Shown: positions 28,258-38,195, numbered from the stretch's first letter. The stretch is DNA of 64,000 bases from Streptomyces sp. NBC_01717 (GCF_036248255.1 NZ_CP109178.1:3472001-3536000); one strand, 5' to 3'. Program-made: numbers and translations. The notes: generated from the letters alone by a model not told the origin.

Positions 28258-31131
28258 TCAGCTGCCCTTCTCCGTCTTGGGCTGGGCCGCAGCCGCACGC
28301 CGCAGCGCGTCCTCCAGATCCGCCTGGGCCTTGCCGTAGGCGGTCCAGTCCTGCTTCTTCAGGGCTGCCTGGCCTTCGGTATAAGCCTTCTGCGCATCCG
28401 CGATCGCCTGCTTCAGCGCGGCGTCACCGGTGGCCGGTGGCTTCGTGCCCGGTGGCCGGGTGGTCTCCGCCGGCGGCTGGCTGGTGCCGGTGTCCTCCAC
28501 TCCGAAGACCGCGTTGAGCGCCTCCCCGAGGCTGTTCTCGAAGACGGTCTTCGAACCGTACGAGGCAGCGACCTTGCGCAGCAGCGGATAGTTCTGCGTG
28601 CCACCGCGCGTGTACACCGGCTCGACGTACAGGAAGCCGCCGTCGAGCGGCACGGTCAGCAGGTTGCCGTACTCGATGTCGGAGTCGGTGCCCTTGAGGT
28701 TCCTCACGAACTCGGCGACATCGTCGTTGCCGTTGAGCTCGCTCTGCACCTGGCCGGGTCCCTTCACCGTCGTGGTGACTCTCAACAGCCTTATCGTGCC
28801 GTAGTCCTTGCTGGCCGCATCCGCGTCCACTGCCATGAACGCCCCGAGGTCGGGCCGCCCCTTCGGAGTGAAGGTGGTGGTCAGCGAGAACTTCTGGGCC
28901 GTCTGGTCCGGCATCTTTATGCTCAGGTAGTACGGCGGGACGGCGCCGGACTCCTTGTTGGTCGGGTCGTCCGGGACCTGCCACGCGTCACTGCCGCTGT
29001 AGAACTGTGCGGGGTTGGTGACGTGGTAGCGGGTGAGCAGCTCGCGCTGCACCTTGAACAGGTCCTGCGGGTACCGCAGGTGGTCCATCAGGTCCTTGGG
29101 GATGTCGGCCCGCGGCTCCACCGTCCCCGGGAACGCCTTGCGCCAGGTCTTGAGGACCGGGTCCTCGGTGTCCCACTCGTACAGCTTGACCTTGCCGTCG
29201 TACGCGTCGACGGTGGCCTTCACCGAGTTGCGGATGTAGTTGACCTGGTTCTGCTGGGCGACGACCGCACGCTGGTTGGTGGTGAGCGAGTCGGCCGTGG
29301 TGTCACCGAGCGTCGTACGCGAGGCGTACGGGTACCCGTTGGAGGTGGTGTACGCGTCGACGACCCACTGGATGCGGTGGTTCACCACGGCCGGATAGGC
29401 GTCGCCGTCGATGGTCAGCCACGGGGCGACCGCCTCGACGCGCTCCTTGGGCGTGCGGTTGTACAGAATCCGCGAGCCGTTGCCGATGGCCCCCGAGTAG
29501 AGGATCTGCGGCTCGCTGAACGACACCGCGTACGCGGCGCGGTTGAAGGCGCTGCCGAGACTGACCCCGCTGTTGCCCTTGTAGCTGGTGGTCCTCTCGC
29601 CGTCCTCCTCGTAGTCGAGCTCCTTCTGGGGCCCACCGACGATGGAGTACTGCTCGGTCTTCTCGCCGTAGTAGATCTGCTGCTCGTACGTGCCGAGCTG
29701 GCCGGTTGTCGGCAGACCGGACTCGGTGAAGTCCGGGGAGCCCTTCGGGTTCGTGCCCGTCGTGGTGCCCCGGGCGGCGATGGCGCCGTAGCCGTGGGTG
29801 TACGTGAAGTGGTCGTTGATCCAGTTGCGCTTGGGGATGCCGTCCAGATTGAGTTCGCGCAGACCGATGACCGTGTCCTGGTCCTTGCCGGCGGGGTCCT
29901 TGTAGCGGTCGACGTCCAGCGTCCTGGGGAACTGGTAGTAGTTCCTCTTCTGCTGGAGCTGCTGGAAGGCCGGGGAGACGACGTTGGGGTCCATCACCCG
30001 GTAGCTCGCCGCTTCGTCCGCGCTTGCCCGGAGCTTCGCGTCGTCGGTCGTGGTGCTCTTGCCCGTGTAGTCGTCCACCTGTGCGTCATCGATGTCGTAC
30101 GCGTCACGCGTCGCCTCGATGTTCTTACGGATGAACGGGGCTTCCTTGGCCTGCTCGTTCGGCTGGACCTGGAACTTCTGCACGATCGCCGGGTACAGCC
30201 CGCCGATCAGGATCGCCGAGAGCACCATCAGACCGAAACCGATCATCGGGAGCTGCCAGGTGCGGCGCCACAGCGTCGCGAAGAACAGCACGGCGCAGAT
30301 CGCGGCGATGCAGAACAGGATCGTCTTCGCCGGCAGGTACGCGTTGGCATCGACGTACCGCAGGCCCGTCCAGTTGTCCGTCGCCTTGAAGTCACTGGAC
30401 TTCACGGCGAGGCCGTACCGGTCGAGCCAGTACGCCACGGCCTTCAGCGAGACGAAGACGCCGAGCAGTACCGACAGGTGACCGGTGGCCGCGCCGGTCG
30501 CCCGCGCGCCGGGGCTGGTGATGCGGAGCCCGCCGTACAGGTAGTGGGTCAGGGCGGCGGCGATCAGCGAGAGCACCGTGGCCGCGAAGCCGAAGCCCAG
30601 CAGGAAGCGGTACCACGGCAGGTCGAAGGCGTAGAAGGACACGTCCAGGTGGAACTGGGGGTCCTTCTGCCCGAACGACACGCCGTTCACGTACATCAGC
30701 CACGTACGCCACTGCCCGGAGGCGGAGGCTCCGGCGATCAGCCCGACGAGCGCGGTGATCGCGAGCAGCACCCACTTCTTGTACGGGGCGAGACTCATCC
30801 GGTAGCGGTCCAGGCTCTGCTGCTCCAGCGACATCGCGCTCAGCGGCGGCCGGAGCCGGTGCGCGAGCCAGATGTTCAGGCCGACGGCGATCGCCATCAG
30901 CAGTCCGAAGACGAGGAACAGCCCGATCTTGGTCCACAGGGTGGTGGTGAAGACGGACGAATACGCGACCGACCGGTACCAGAGCCAGTCCGTCCAGAAC
31001 CCGGAGAACATGACGAACACCATGGCGAGAATCGCCAGGACGCCCAGTGTCATGAGCAGGGTACGGGCGCGCCGGGACGGGCGGCCGACTCTGATCCGTG
31101 GCCCGGTCGGGCCCCCGCCGCGGTCCGGCAT
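28258..31131 (-). CDS. UPF0182 family membrane protein
   Basis: 957 residues. The N-terminal ~330 residues hold about seven membrane spans; the rest is a large, probably extracytoplasmic domain of unknown function with conserved stretches ([42 protein letters not shown]). A Pro/Thr spacer precedes a C-terminal coiled helix (~55 residues, [19 protein letters not shown]). The ATG at 31131 ([10 protein letters not shown]) is used; 26 further upstream codons are not conserved-looking. The orthologue in M. tuberculosis is Rv3193c, which also sits by a PDZ protease. Function unknown. Confidence 0.9.
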   Translation of the reverse strand: MPDRGGGPTGPRIRVGRPSRRARTLLMTLGVLAILAMVFVMFSGFWTDWLWYRSVAYSSVFTTTLWTKIGLFLVFGLLMAIAVGLNIWLAHRLRPPLSAMSLEQQSLDRYRMSLAPYKKWVLLAITALVGLIAGASASGQWRTWLMYVNGVSFGQKDPQFHLDVSFYAFDLPWYRFLLGFGFAATVLSLIAAALTHYLYGGLRITSPGARATGAATGHLSVLLGVFVSLKAVAYWLDRYGLAVKSSDFKATDNWTGLRYVDANAYLPAKTILFCIAAICAVLFFATLWRRTWQLPMIGFGLMVLSAILIGGLYPAIVQKFQVQPNEQAKEAPFIRKNIEATRDAYDIDDAQVDDYTGKSTTTDDAKLRASADEAASYRVMDPNVVSPAFQQLQQKRNYYQFPRTLDVDRYKDPAGKDQDTVIGLRELNLDGIPKRNWINDHFTYTHGYGAIAARGTTTGTNPKGSPDFTESGLPTTGQLGTYEQQIYYGEKTEQYSIVGGPQKELDYEEDGERTTSYKGNSGVSLGSAFNRAAYAVSFSEPQILYSGAIGNGSRILYNRTPKERVEAVAPWLTIDGDAYPAVVNHRIQWVVDAYTTSNGYPYASRTTLGDTTADSLTTNQRAVVAQQNQVNYIRNSVKATVDAYDGKVKLYEWDTEDPVLKTWRKAFPGTVEPRADIPKDLMDHLRYPQDLFKVQRELLTRYHVTNPAQFYSGSDAWQVPDDPTNKESGAVPPYYLSIKMPDQTAQKFSLTTTFTPKGRPDLGAFMAVDADAASKDYGTIRLLRVTTTVKGPGQVQSELNGNDDVAEFVRNLKGTDSDIEYGNLLTVPLDGGFLYVEPVYTRGGTQNYPLLRKVAASYGSKTVFENSLGEALNAVFGVEDTGTSQPPAETTRPPGTKPPATGDAALKQAIADAQKAYTEGQAALKKQDWTAYGKAQADLEDALRRAAAAQPKTEKGS

Positions 31132-31267
31132 CTGGAAAGCCAACGTGCGCCCCTCGAAGTTCGCGGTCGTGTGAAGCAGGCCCAGCGATCGTAGAGCCCA
31201 CCTATGCAACTTACTGAGGCTTTACCTAGTTCCCGTTCCCGGGGCAGAAGGAGGGAGGATGTTGAGC

Positions 31268-31828
31268 ATGTCCAACGTTTCCCCCTCAGGCCCCCCGATG
31301 GCCGCGAGTCCCCTCACTGTCGCCGTGCTCGAAATCGACGAGTACGCCTCCGGCCTCGGCTGGGACCAGCCGGCCCGGCTCTTCGCGCTCGTCGACACCG
31401 CCAAGCTGCGGGTCCAGGAGCCCGGCCTCGCCGCCCAGCTCGGTCTCGACAGCCCCGATTCGACGACCGCCGCACTCACCCCCATCGAGCAGGAGGAGCT
31501 TCCCCCCGGAAAGGCGCTGGACGAGTTCCTCGCCACGATCGCCTGGCCCGACGCGGTCGCAGGCTGCGCCATGACGGTGGAGCGCCTGATGCTGCCGCCG
31601 TCCGCCGAGTCCTCCGTACCGGAGGGGCTCAGCGACGCCCAGCTGGCCAAGTGGGTCGCCAAGCACCCCGACCGGCAGGAGGTACGGATGACCGTGGCCG
31701 TCCTGCGCAACGGTGCGCGGGAGTCGGCCGTACGGCTCCGGGAGAAGGACTCCCCGACCGAGGTACTGACCGGCGCCGGCCTGGTGCCGGGGCTGGCCGA
31801 GGCGCTGGCCGCCACGTTCGAGTCCTGA
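31268..31828 (+). CDS. PPA1309-family protein
   Basis: 186 residues, soluble, conserved in actinobacteria and without a known function. It includes EIDEYASGLGWDQPARLFALVDTAKL and RMTVAVLRNGARESAVRLREKD. Two ATGs (31259, 31268) follow an AAGGAGGGAGG site; the second has better spacing. It is divergent from the UPF0182 gene and convergent with the PDZ protease gene. Confidence 0.8.
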   Translation: MSNVSPSGPPMAASPLTVAVLEIDEYASGLGWDQPARLFALVDTAKLRVQEPGLAAQLGLDSPDSTTAALTPIEQEELPPGKALDEFLATIAWPDAVAGCAMTVERLMLPPSAESSVPEGLSDAQLAKWVAKHPDRQEVRMTVAVLRNGARESAVRLREKDSPTEVLTGAGLVPGLAEALAATFES

Positions 31829-31829
31829 C

Positions 31830-31855
31830 CGGAGCGGGCGGAACCGCCCGCTCCG
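31830..31855. terminator. 12-bp convergent hairpin
   Basis: Arms 31830-31841 and 31844-31855 pair around AA, right after the PPA1309-family stop and before the convergent PDZ protease stop. Confidence 0.75.
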
Positions 31856-31873
31856 CCGCGAGGGGCGGCGCGG

Positions 31874-32962
31874 TCAGCCTGCCGAGCAGCTCGGCAGGCC
31901 GGCCGTGTCGCCCGTGCGGATCTTCTCCAGCGACTGCTTCGCGTCGTCGATCGTCTTCACCTTGACCAGGGTGAGCCCGCTGGGGGTGTCGGAGGCGGCG
32001 GCCTTGCAGTTGTCGCCCGGCGTCAGGAAGTACCTGGCGCCCGCGTCGCGCGCGCCGACCAGCTTCATGTTGATGCCGCCGATCGGGCCGACCTTGCCCT
32101 GGTCGTCGATGGTGCCGGTGCCCGCGATGAACTTGCCGCCGGTCAGCTGACCGGGCGTGAGCTTGTCGACGATGCCGAGGGAGAACATCAGACCCGCGCT
32201 CGGGCCCCCGACATCGGCGAGCTTGATGTCGATGTCGAACGGGAACGTGTGGTCCGTCCCGGCCTGGATTCCGACGATCGCCCGGTTCTCCTTGGGCGCA
32301 TTCTTCGTCGTGATGGTGATCTTCTCGGTGCCCTCGGGCTGCTTGCCGGCCTTCTCGGCCGCTGCCGCCGTCTTGGCCGGGATCACCGTGAAGGTGACGT
32401 TCTCCCCCGGCTTGTGCTTGGTGACGAGCTTCGCGACGTCCTCGGGGTGCTTGACCGCCGTGCCGTCCACCGCCTTGATCACATCACCGGCGTGCAGCTT
32501 GCCCTGTGCGGGGCTGTCCTTGATCACCGTGGAGACCACGACGCGCGACGTCACCGGGATGCCCAGTTCGGTCAGGGCGGCGACCTTGGCGCTCTCCTGG
32601 GACTGGCTGAACTCCTCGGCGTTCTCCTGCGTCGACTGCTCCTCGGTCTTGCCGCCCGGGTACAGCGTGTCGTGCGGAACGACCACGCTGTCGTGGGCCA
32701 GCCAGCCGTAGACGGCCTCGACGAGGTTCATGTTGTAGTCGGCGCCGGTGACCCTGACCGTCGTCATGTTGAGGTTGCCGGACGTCTTGTACGTCCGATG
32801 CCCGGAGATCTGCAGGACCGGATCGCCGCCGACCTTGCCGAGCGTATTCACCGTCGGCCCGGGAGACATCTCCGAATACGGCACTGGGATCAGCACGCCT
32901 GCGCAGAGCAGCGCGATGAGGATCAGCGTGGAGGCGAGCATCGTCGCGGTGCGGCGTGGCAT
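31874..32962 (-). CDS. membrane-anchored PDZ-Lon-like serine protease (YlbL family)
   Basis: 362 residues. One N-terminal membrane anchor (LASTLILIALLCAGVLIPVPY) leads to an extracytoplasmic region with a PDZ domain (SPAQGKLHAGDVIKAVDGTAVKHPEDVAKLV, ~150-215) and a C-terminal Lon S16-type protease domain. The catalytic Ser is in VGGPSAGLMFSLGI and the Lys in INMKLVGARDAGA. The domain lacks the Lon ATPase, as in YlbL proteins. Substrates are unknown; the neighbour pairing with UPF0182 is conserved in actinobacteria. Confidence 0.9.
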   Translation of the reverse strand: MPRRTATMLASTLILIALLCAGVLIPVPYSEMSPGPTVNTLGKVGGDPVLQISGHRTYKTSGNLNMTTVRVTGADYNMNLVEAVYGWLAHDSVVVPHDTLYPGGKTEEQSTQENAEEFSQSQESAKVAALTELGIPVTSRVVVSTVIKDSPAQGKLHAGDVIKAVDGTAVKHPEDVAKLVTKHKPGENVTFTVIPAKTAAAAEKAGKQPEGTEKITITTKNAPKENRAIVGIQAGTDHTFPFDIDIKLADVGGPSAGLMFSLGIVDKLTPGQLTGGKFIAGTGTIDDQGKVGPIGGINMKLVGARDAGARYFLTPGDNCKAAASDTPSGLTLVKVKTIDDAKQSLEKIRTGDTAGLPSCSAG

Positions 32963-33105
32963 GGAACGACAGTACGGGAAGGGTCTGTCAGTGCACCGCC
33001 GGGGCCGGTCCGTACGGGGCGGAGGGCCGGGCTTCGTGCTGTGCCGAGTGGCGGGGCAGTCGGTGCCGGGATGCGGATTGGCGACTGCGTACGTTCGGTG
33101 CTGCG

Positions 33106-33276
33106 TCAGGCAGCGTCGGAACCGGAGTCGGATCTCTCCATCGCTTCACGGAACCGGGCATATCCGGCGAGTTCGGTGACATCACCGGTCGTGCGATTAC
33201 GGGTGGCCCAGCTTCCCCATATCGCAGCACCGAAAGCAGCGAAAAGCGGAATCAGCAACCAGGCGAGTGCTGCCAT
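33106..33276 (-). CDS. small conserved membrane protein, 56 residues
   Basis: An ATG with GGGAGGT five bases upstream opens a 56-residue frame. It starts with a hydrophobic segment (MAALAWLLIPLFAAFGAAIW) and ends in a short charged tail (TELAGYARFREAMERSDSG). It is a single-span protein, probably facing the cytoplasm with its C-terminus. Third positions are as GC-rich as in neighbouring genes only in part. It lies between the PDZ protease and moaE on the same strand. Function unknown. Confidence 0.75.
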   Translation of the reverse strand: MAALAWLLIPLFAAFGAAIWGSWATRNRTTGDVTELAGYARFREAMERSDSGSDAA

Positions 33277-33403
33277 CACTACCTCCCCACGCCATGAGCG
33301 ACCGCAACTGACCGATGAGCAGATTAGTCTTCTGCAGATCCAACGCTCAGGGCAGGGGTGCGGTTACGCAAATCGGGGCGGATGTCGCCGGTCCGGTTTG
33401 CGC

Positions 33404-33865
33404 TCAGCAGGCGCCTACCCACTCCTCCGTGCCGTCGGAGAACCGCTGGTGCTTCCAGATCGGAACCTCGTGCTTGAGGTCGTCGATGAGCTTGCGACAC
33501 GCCGCGAATGCCTCCGCACGGTGCGGGCAGGAGACGGCGACGACCACGGCCAGGTCTCCGACCTCCAGTTCACCCACACGATGGACAGCGGCCAGTGCCC
33601 GGACCGGGAACTCGGCGACGACCTTCTCGGCCACCCGGCGCATCTCGTCCTGCGCCGACGGATGGCAGGAGTAGCCGAGCGCGCCGACGTCCTGGCCGCC
33701 GTCGTGATTGCGCACCGTGCCGACGAAGAGCGCCGTGCCGCCCGCGGCGTCGTCCCCGGCGGCGCGGAAGATCTCGTCGACGGACAGAGGGGTGTCCCGG
33801 ATCTCCAGCAGCCGGATCGGGTCCTGCGCCGCCTGCTCACCGGGATGGTCATGGGTGGGTGCCAT
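33404..33865 (-). CDS. moaE: molybdopterin synthase catalytic subunit MoaE
   Basis: 153 residues. MoaE takes sulfur from thiocarboxylated MoaD to make molybdopterin from precursor Z. Diagnostic stretches: GTALFVGTVRNHDGG, AVVVAVSCPHRAEAFAACRKLIDDLKHEVPIWKHQ (active-site Lys residues) and the terminal EEWVG. No MoaD or other cofactor gene is nearby. I set the start at 33865 because a PafBC-type promoter ends 7 bases upstream, which would make the mRNA leaderless at this ATG; no ribosome site is present. Confidence 0.92.
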   Translation of the reverse strand: MAPTHDHPGEQAAQDPIRLLEIRDTPLSVDEIFRAAGDDAAGGTALFVGTVRNHDGGQDVGALGYSCHPSAQDEMRRVAEKVVAEFPVRALAAVHRVGELEVGDLAVVVAVSCPHRAEAFAACRKLIDDLKHEVPIWKHQRFSDGTEEWVGAC

Positions 33866-33872
33866 GGCGCCC

Positions 33873-33894
33873 ATGGTGCCGCACGGCACCGACA
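33873..33894 (-). promoter_or_regulatory. PafBC-type (RecA-independent DNA damage) promoter of moaE
   Basis: On the minus strand: TGTCGGTG (33894-33887), 8 bases, CACCAT (33878-33873), then 7 bases to the ATG. This fits the known TGTCRGTG-N8-TANNAT pattern with one -10 mismatch and predicts transcription starting at the ATG. Confidence 0.65.
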
Positions 33895-34002
33895 TCGCGG
33901 AATAGCGCTTTCCACCGGCGGGCCGCCGGCCGCCTTGGAGCCTTCTACAGCCCCGGGGCGCCCCGGCCCGGTCCTGCCTGGCACACCGCGGCCGGACACG
34001 TC

Positions 34003-35145
34003 TCAGATGCGGCGGCGGGCCTTGCGCGCGCGGCGGACCAGGGCGGCGGTGCCGAGCAGCGCCACGGTCGCACCGGCGGCGCCGGCGGCGGTTGCGTCCT
34101 TGCGGCCGAGCCTGCGCCCCGCGACGGTGTGGCGGCCCTCGACCTCTTCGAGGAGGGCGGCGAGCACTTCCTCGTTGGTCCACCCGGGCCGCCAGCCGAC
34201 GTCGTGCAGACGGCTCACGCTGACCACCCAGGGGTGCATCGTGTACGCGAGGTCTCCCGCCGGGGACGGGGTGAGGCCGATCCGGTGCAGCCGGGCGGCG
34301 GCGCCGAGGGCGACCGCGGAGGGCAGTTCCATCCTGCGGACGCCACTGAGCTCCTCGACCTCCTGCTGTTCCAGCCAGCCGTCGCAGCCGACCGCGAACT
34401 CTCCGTCGATCTTCTCCAGCGCCGCGTACTCCAGGGCCGTGACCAGGTCCTCGACGTGGCAGAACTGCCAGGTGGGGCGCGATCCGGCGACGACCAGGAG
34501 GCGCGGCGACTCGAAGTAGCGGGTCAGCGCCGTGTCCGTGCCGCCGACCAGGACAGTGGGACGGACCACGGTCACGTTGAGGCCGGGATGGGCTCGGGGT
34601 GCGCGACGCCCGAGCCGTTCGATCTCCAGGAGGTCACCGACGCCGGTGGCCTCCGCCGTGGCACGCAGTTCGGCGTCCTCGGCGAGTGGGATGTCGTTGT
34701 CGGGAAGCGCCCCGTAGACCATCGCCGAGGTGCAGAGCACGACCCGGTGGACCCCGACGGCCGCAGCGGCCGTCAGCACGGTCTGGGTGCCGCGTACGTT
34801 GTACGCGGTACGGGCGGCGGGATCGGTCTCCAGGTCGAGATCGAGTGCCAGGTGGACGACGACGTCTGCGCCCCGCAACTTCTCGGCGATGGCGGGGTCC
34901 CGTACGTCGAGGATGTGCCAGATCGCCTCGGAGACCTCGCCGCGGCGCTCGTCGATGGCGATGACCTGCTTGATCTCCTCGGAAGCCGCGAGGCGCGCGG
35001 TGAGCAGCTCGCCGACGCCGGTCGCGGCACCGGTGACCGCGACGACGGGGCCGCGGCTCTTGGAGCGGCTCTTCGAGGGTTTGCTCTCGGGCGAAAGGTC
35101 GGCCAGGTTTCGCGCTGCGCGAACCTGAGGATCTGGGGAACTCAC
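34003..35145 (-). CDS. NAD-dependent epimerase/dehydratase (extended SDR)
   Basis: 380 residues. A Rossmann fold begins at VVAVTGAATGVGELLTARLAAS, with a nucleotide-binding TGxxTGxG-like motif. DVVVHLALDLDL and the YNVRGTQTVLTAA segment follow; the catalytic Tyr position appears as CTSAMVYGALPDND. The usual YxxxK is not obvious, as often in divergent members. Some 35 C-terminal residues (ATAAGAAGATVALLGTAALVRRARKARRRI) form a hydrophobic segment and basic end, so it may be membrane-tethered. The GTG start is preceded by GGAG. Substrate unknown. Confidence 0.75.
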   Translation of the reverse strand: MSSPDPQVRAARNLADLSPESKPSKSRSKSRGPVVAVTGAATGVGELLTARLAASEEIKQVIAIDERRGEVSEAIWHILDVRDPAIAEKLRGADVVVHLALDLDLETDPAARTAYNVRGTQTVLTAAAAVGVHRVVLCTSAMVYGALPDNDIPLAEDAELRATAEATGVGDLLEIERLGRRAPRAHPGLNVTVVRPTVLVGGTDTALTRYFESPRLLVVAGSRPTWQFCHVEDLVTALEYAALEKIDGEFAVGCDGWLEQQEVEELSGVRRMELPSAVALGAAARLHRIGLTPSPAGDLAYTMHPWVVSVSRLHDVGWRPGWTNEEVLAALLEEVEGRHTVAGRRLGRKDATAAGAAGATVALLGTAALVRRARKARRRI

Positions 35146-35335
35146 CGGGCGTCTCCAGCGGTTGTCTTCAGTACGTACCCGAATGACGCGTACGTACCAG
35201 GTGGCGTCCATCCTGCCGCAGGCCGGGAGTCGGCGGAGCACTGAGGCCCCGAGCGGGCTTGGTGTCTACGCTGGATGGTGATGTCGGGCAGTCGCCGTCG
35301 GTTCGAGCCGGCGGCCCTACGAGCCGAGGAAACCC

Positions 35336-36802
35336 GTGAGTGACACCCCATTCGGATTCGGCCTTCCGCCGGAGGAGCCGGAAGACGGCGACGAGGGCAA
35401 GAAGAAGGAACCCGCCGGAGGTGGGCAGGGTTCGGGCGGGCCTGCGAACCCGTTCGGCTTCGGGCCGGGCGCGGGCGGGGACAACCCGTTCGCGGCGATG
35501 TTCGGCACGATGAACCCGAACGACCTGGGAGCCGCCTTCCAACAGCTCGGCCAGATGCTGAGCTACGAGGGCGGTCCCGTGAACTGGGACATGGCCAAGC
35601 AGATCGCCCGCCAGACGGTCGCCCAGGGCACCCCGGACGGCACGAAGGACGCGAGCGTCGGTCCTTCGGAGCGGGCCGCGGTCGACGAGGCGCTGCGGCT
35701 GGCCGATCTCTGGCTGGACGGGGTGACGTCGCTGCCGTCCGGTTCCGTCTCGACCGTGGCGTGGAGCCGTGCGGAGTGGGTCGAGGCGTCCCTCCCCGCC
35801 TGGCAGAAGCTGGTCGACCCGGTGGCTGAGCGCGTCGGCCTCGCCATGGGCGATGTGCTGCCCGAGGAGATGCAGGCGATGGCCGGCCCGCTGATCGGCA
35901 TGATGCGGTCGATGGGCGGCGCGATGTTCGGCCAGCAGATCGGGCAGGCCGTTGGCGTGCTGGCGGGCGAGGTCGTCGGCTCGACCGATATCGGACTGCC
36001 GCTGGGCCCGGCCGGAAAGGCCGCGCTGCTCCCGCTGAACGTCGAGAGATTCGGCAAGGACCTGAGCGTGCCGCAGGACGAGGTTCGGCTGTATCTCGCC
36101 CTGCGTGAGGCCGCCCACCAGCGGCTCTTCGCCCATGTGCCGTGGCTGCGCTCGCACCTGTTCGGCGCGGTCGAGGGGTACGCGCGCGGCATCAAGGTCG
36201 ACACCAGCAAGCTGGAGGACGTGGTCGGCCAGTTCGACCCGTCGCAGCCCGAGCAACTGCAGGACGCCCTTCAGCAGGGCATGTTCCAGCCGGAGGACAC
36301 GCCGGAGCAGAAGGCCGCGCTGGCCCGGCTGGAGACGGCGCTCGCGCTGGTCGAGGGCTGGGTCGACGCGGTGGTGCACGAGGCCGCGAAGGCCCGGCTG
36401 ACGTCGGCCGACGCGCTGCGCGAGACGATGCGCAGGCGGCGCGCCTCCGGTGGTCCGGCCGAACAGACCTTCGCCACGCTGATCGGCCTCCAGCTGCGGC
36501 CGCGGCGGCTGCGGGACGCCTCGCGGCTGTGGGCGTCGCTCACGGACGCGCGCGGTCTCGACGGTCGCGACGCGCTCTGGGCGCACCCGGACATGCTGCC
36601 GACCGCCGGTGACCTGGACGACCCGGACGGGTTCGTGCACCACGAGCATGCGGACTTCTCCGAGCTGGACAAGATGCTCGGCGACGCCGCGAAGGGTACC
36701 CAGACACCCGCGGACGACGAGGGCGACGCCGGTGACCGGGGCGACGCGGACGGCAAGGGCGGCAAGAGCGGCAGCGACGGCAAGGACGACACCGACCAGT
36801 GA
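35336..36802 (+). CDS. zinc-dependent metalloprotease-like protein (DUF2342 family)
   Basis: 488 residues, first gene of a pair. A Gly/Pro-rich start is followed by an all-helical core. The family's zinc motif appears as LREAAHQRLFAHVPWLR (EAAH in place of HExxH), with further conserved GEVVGSTDIGLPL. The last ~50 residues are Asp/Gly/Lys-rich and disordered. Proteolysis is predicted by family, not shown. The GTG start has CGAGGA upstream. Its stop overlaps the NUDIX start (GTGA), so the two are cotranslated. M. tuberculosis Rv3195 is the probable orthologue. Confidence 0.85.
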   Translation: MSDTPFGFGLPPEEPEDGDEGKKKEPAGGGQGSGGPANPFGFGPGAGGDNPFAAMFGTMNPNDLGAAFQQLGQMLSYEGGPVNWDMAKQIARQTVAQGTPDGTKDASVGPSERAAVDEALRLADLWLDGVTSLPSGSVSTVAWSRAEWVEASLPAWQKLVDPVAERVGLAMGDVLPEEMQAMAGPLIGMMRSMGGAMFGQQIGQAVGVLAGEVVGSTDIGLPLGPAGKAALLPLNVERFGKDLSVPQDEVRLYLALREAAHQRLFAHVPWLRSHLFGAVEGYARGIKVDTSKLEDVVGQFDPSQPEQLQDALQQGMFQPEDTPEQKAALARLETALALVEGWVDAVVHEAAKARLTSADALRETMRRRRASGGPAEQTFATLIGLQLRPRRLRDASRLWASLTDARGLDGRDALWAHPDMLPTAGDLDDPDGFVHHEHADFSELDKMLGDAAKGTQTPADDEGDAGDRGDADGKGGKSGSDGKDDTDQ

Positions 36803-37353
36803 GCCTGTACGACGACGCGGTCCTCGTACTGAAGAGGTACGAGTCATCGGCCGACCCTGACCAGGAGCAGCTGCGCCAGGTCTACCTGGACCATCTGTCA
36901 CGGCACCCGGACGGCATGTGGAAGGCCTGCGGGGCCGGGCATCTGACAGCCAGCGCGCTGGTCGTCGATCCGGAGCGCGGCCGGGTTCTGCTGACGCTGC
37001 ACCGGAAGCTGCAGATGTGGCTGCAGATGGGCGGGCACTGCGAGCCCGAGGACGACACGCTGGCTGCCGCGGCGCTCCGTGAAGCCACCGAGGAATCCGG
37101 CATCAGCGGTCTGACGCTGCTGTCGGGCGGCCCGGTGGCGCTGGACCGGCATGCGATCCCGGCGCCCTGCCACTGGCATCTGGATGTGCAGTACACGGCA
37201 CTGGCGCCGTCGGGCGCCACGGCGCAGATCAGCGACGAGTCGCTGGATCTGCACTGGTTCCCGTACGACAAGGTGGCCGAGGTGGCCGACGCGTCGGTCG
37301 TACGCCTGGTCGCGCGCGCACGCGCGGCGCTGGAGGACGGCCGGCAGCGGTGA
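36799..37353 (+). CDS. NUDIX hydrolase
   Basis: 184 residues. The NUDIX box is almost canonical: GGHCEPEDDTLAAAALREATEESGI, with the catalytic REATEESG intact but one residue more than usual between Gly and REx2EE. It probably hydrolyses a nucleoside diphosphate derivative; the substrate is unknown. The GTG lies within the 4-base overlap with the DUF2342 stop. Confidence 0.88.
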   Translation: MSLYDDAVLVLKRYESSADPDQEQLRQVYLDHLSRHPDGMWKACGAGHLTASALVVDPERGRVLLTLHRKLQMWLQMGGHCEPEDDTLAAAALREATEESGISGLTLLSGGPVALDRHAIPAPCHWHLDVQYTALAPSGATAQISDESLDLHWFPYDKVAEVADASVVRLVARARAALEDGRQR

Positions 37354-37362
37354 CGGACCGCA

Positions 37363-37404
37363 ACGGGTAAGGGGCGGCCCCCCAGGAGGTCGCCCCTTAC
37401 CCGT
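37363..37404. terminator. 14-bp convergent hairpin between NUDIX gene and AIM24 operon
   Basis: Arms 37363-37376 and 37391-37404 pair perfectly around a 14-base loop, midway between the two convergent stops. Confidence 0.8.
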
Positions 37405-37420
37405 GTCCATGCGGTGCGGC

Positions 37421-38176
37421 TCAGTTCCAGGCGTTGTTCTGGTTCTGGGCGTGCGCTCCCTGCTGGCCCATGCCGTACTGGGCGCGCAGCCCCTGGCCGA
37501 TCTGAGCGCTCTGCGGGGGCAGTACCTCGCTGGGCTGGACCAGGGCGAAGCCTTGTCCGAGGAAGCTCAGCTCCCAGCCCTCGCCGGTGTTGCCGCGCCG
37601 CCGCCAGACCCCGGAGGAGTGCGTCTGGGCCTGCATCTGCACCCGCAGCGAGCTGGACCAGGCGACGATCGCATCGGCGTCGACGTTGACGTACTTGTCG
37701 GGCGTGACCTGCATCATCAGCGGCTGGCCGGAGGTCATCAGAGCGACCTTGCCGGTGCCGGAGATGTTGAGCTGGTACTTGCCGGTTCCCGAGATGCCGT
37801 ACTGGCTGTCCACGGCGATGACCTCGGTGTGCAGCGACGAGTCGAGCGCCAGGACGTAGGCGCTGTCCACCGTCATGCCGTCATGGTCCACGTCCACGAC
37901 ATGGACGTACTGCGCCAGGTTGGCGAGGTAGACGGTGCCCTGACCGGAGCAGCGCATCAGGTCGAGGCCCTCACCGGTGGTCGCGCGGGCGCGGCGCTGC
38001 CCGTGCGACTGGTACTCGCCGTCGAACTCCATCAGCCCCTGGTAGGCGACCATGGCGCCCTTTCGGGCGAGAACGTCGTCGCGACCGGTCAGCGAGACCC
38101 GCAGGAGCTGCGGGTTCTGCACGGTGTACCGCTCCTGGGACTGCTGTTCCGTGTAGCTGAAAAGCGGACTCTGCAT
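37421..38176 (-). CDS. AIM24-family protein, third gene of the TerD/AIM24 operon
   Basis: 251 residues, essentially one AIM24 (TIGR00266-like) beta-roll domain with repeats such as GEGLDLMRCSGQGTVYLANLAQYVHVVDVD and VNVDADAIVAWSSSLRVQMQAQ. The Gln/Asn-rich C-terminal tail is short (QYGMGQQGAHAQNQNNAWN). AIM24 proteins are trimer-like beta-structures of unknown biochemistry. The ATG lies 19 bases past the preceding AIM24 stop. Confidence 0.85.
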   Translation of the reverse strand: MQSPLFSYTEQQSQERYTVQNPQLLRVSLTGRDDVLARKGAMVAYQGLMEFDGEYQSHGQRRARATTGEGLDLMRCSGQGTVYLANLAQYVHVVDVDHDGMTVDSAYVLALDSSLHTEVIAVDSQYGISGTGKYQLNISGTGKVALMTSGQPLMMQVTPDKYVNVDADAIVAWSSSLRVQMQAQTHSSGVWRRRGNTGEGWELSFLGQGFALVQPSEVLPPQSAQIGQGLRAQYGMGQQGAHAQNQNNAWN

Positions 38177-38195
38177 GGTGTGTTCTCCCTCCCCC

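Noticed and set aside
32984..32992. TGTCAGTG at the PDZ protease start region (also 41242-41249), possible PafBC -26 boxes
   Set aside because: No -10 element follows after 8 bases, and the first points away from any gene.
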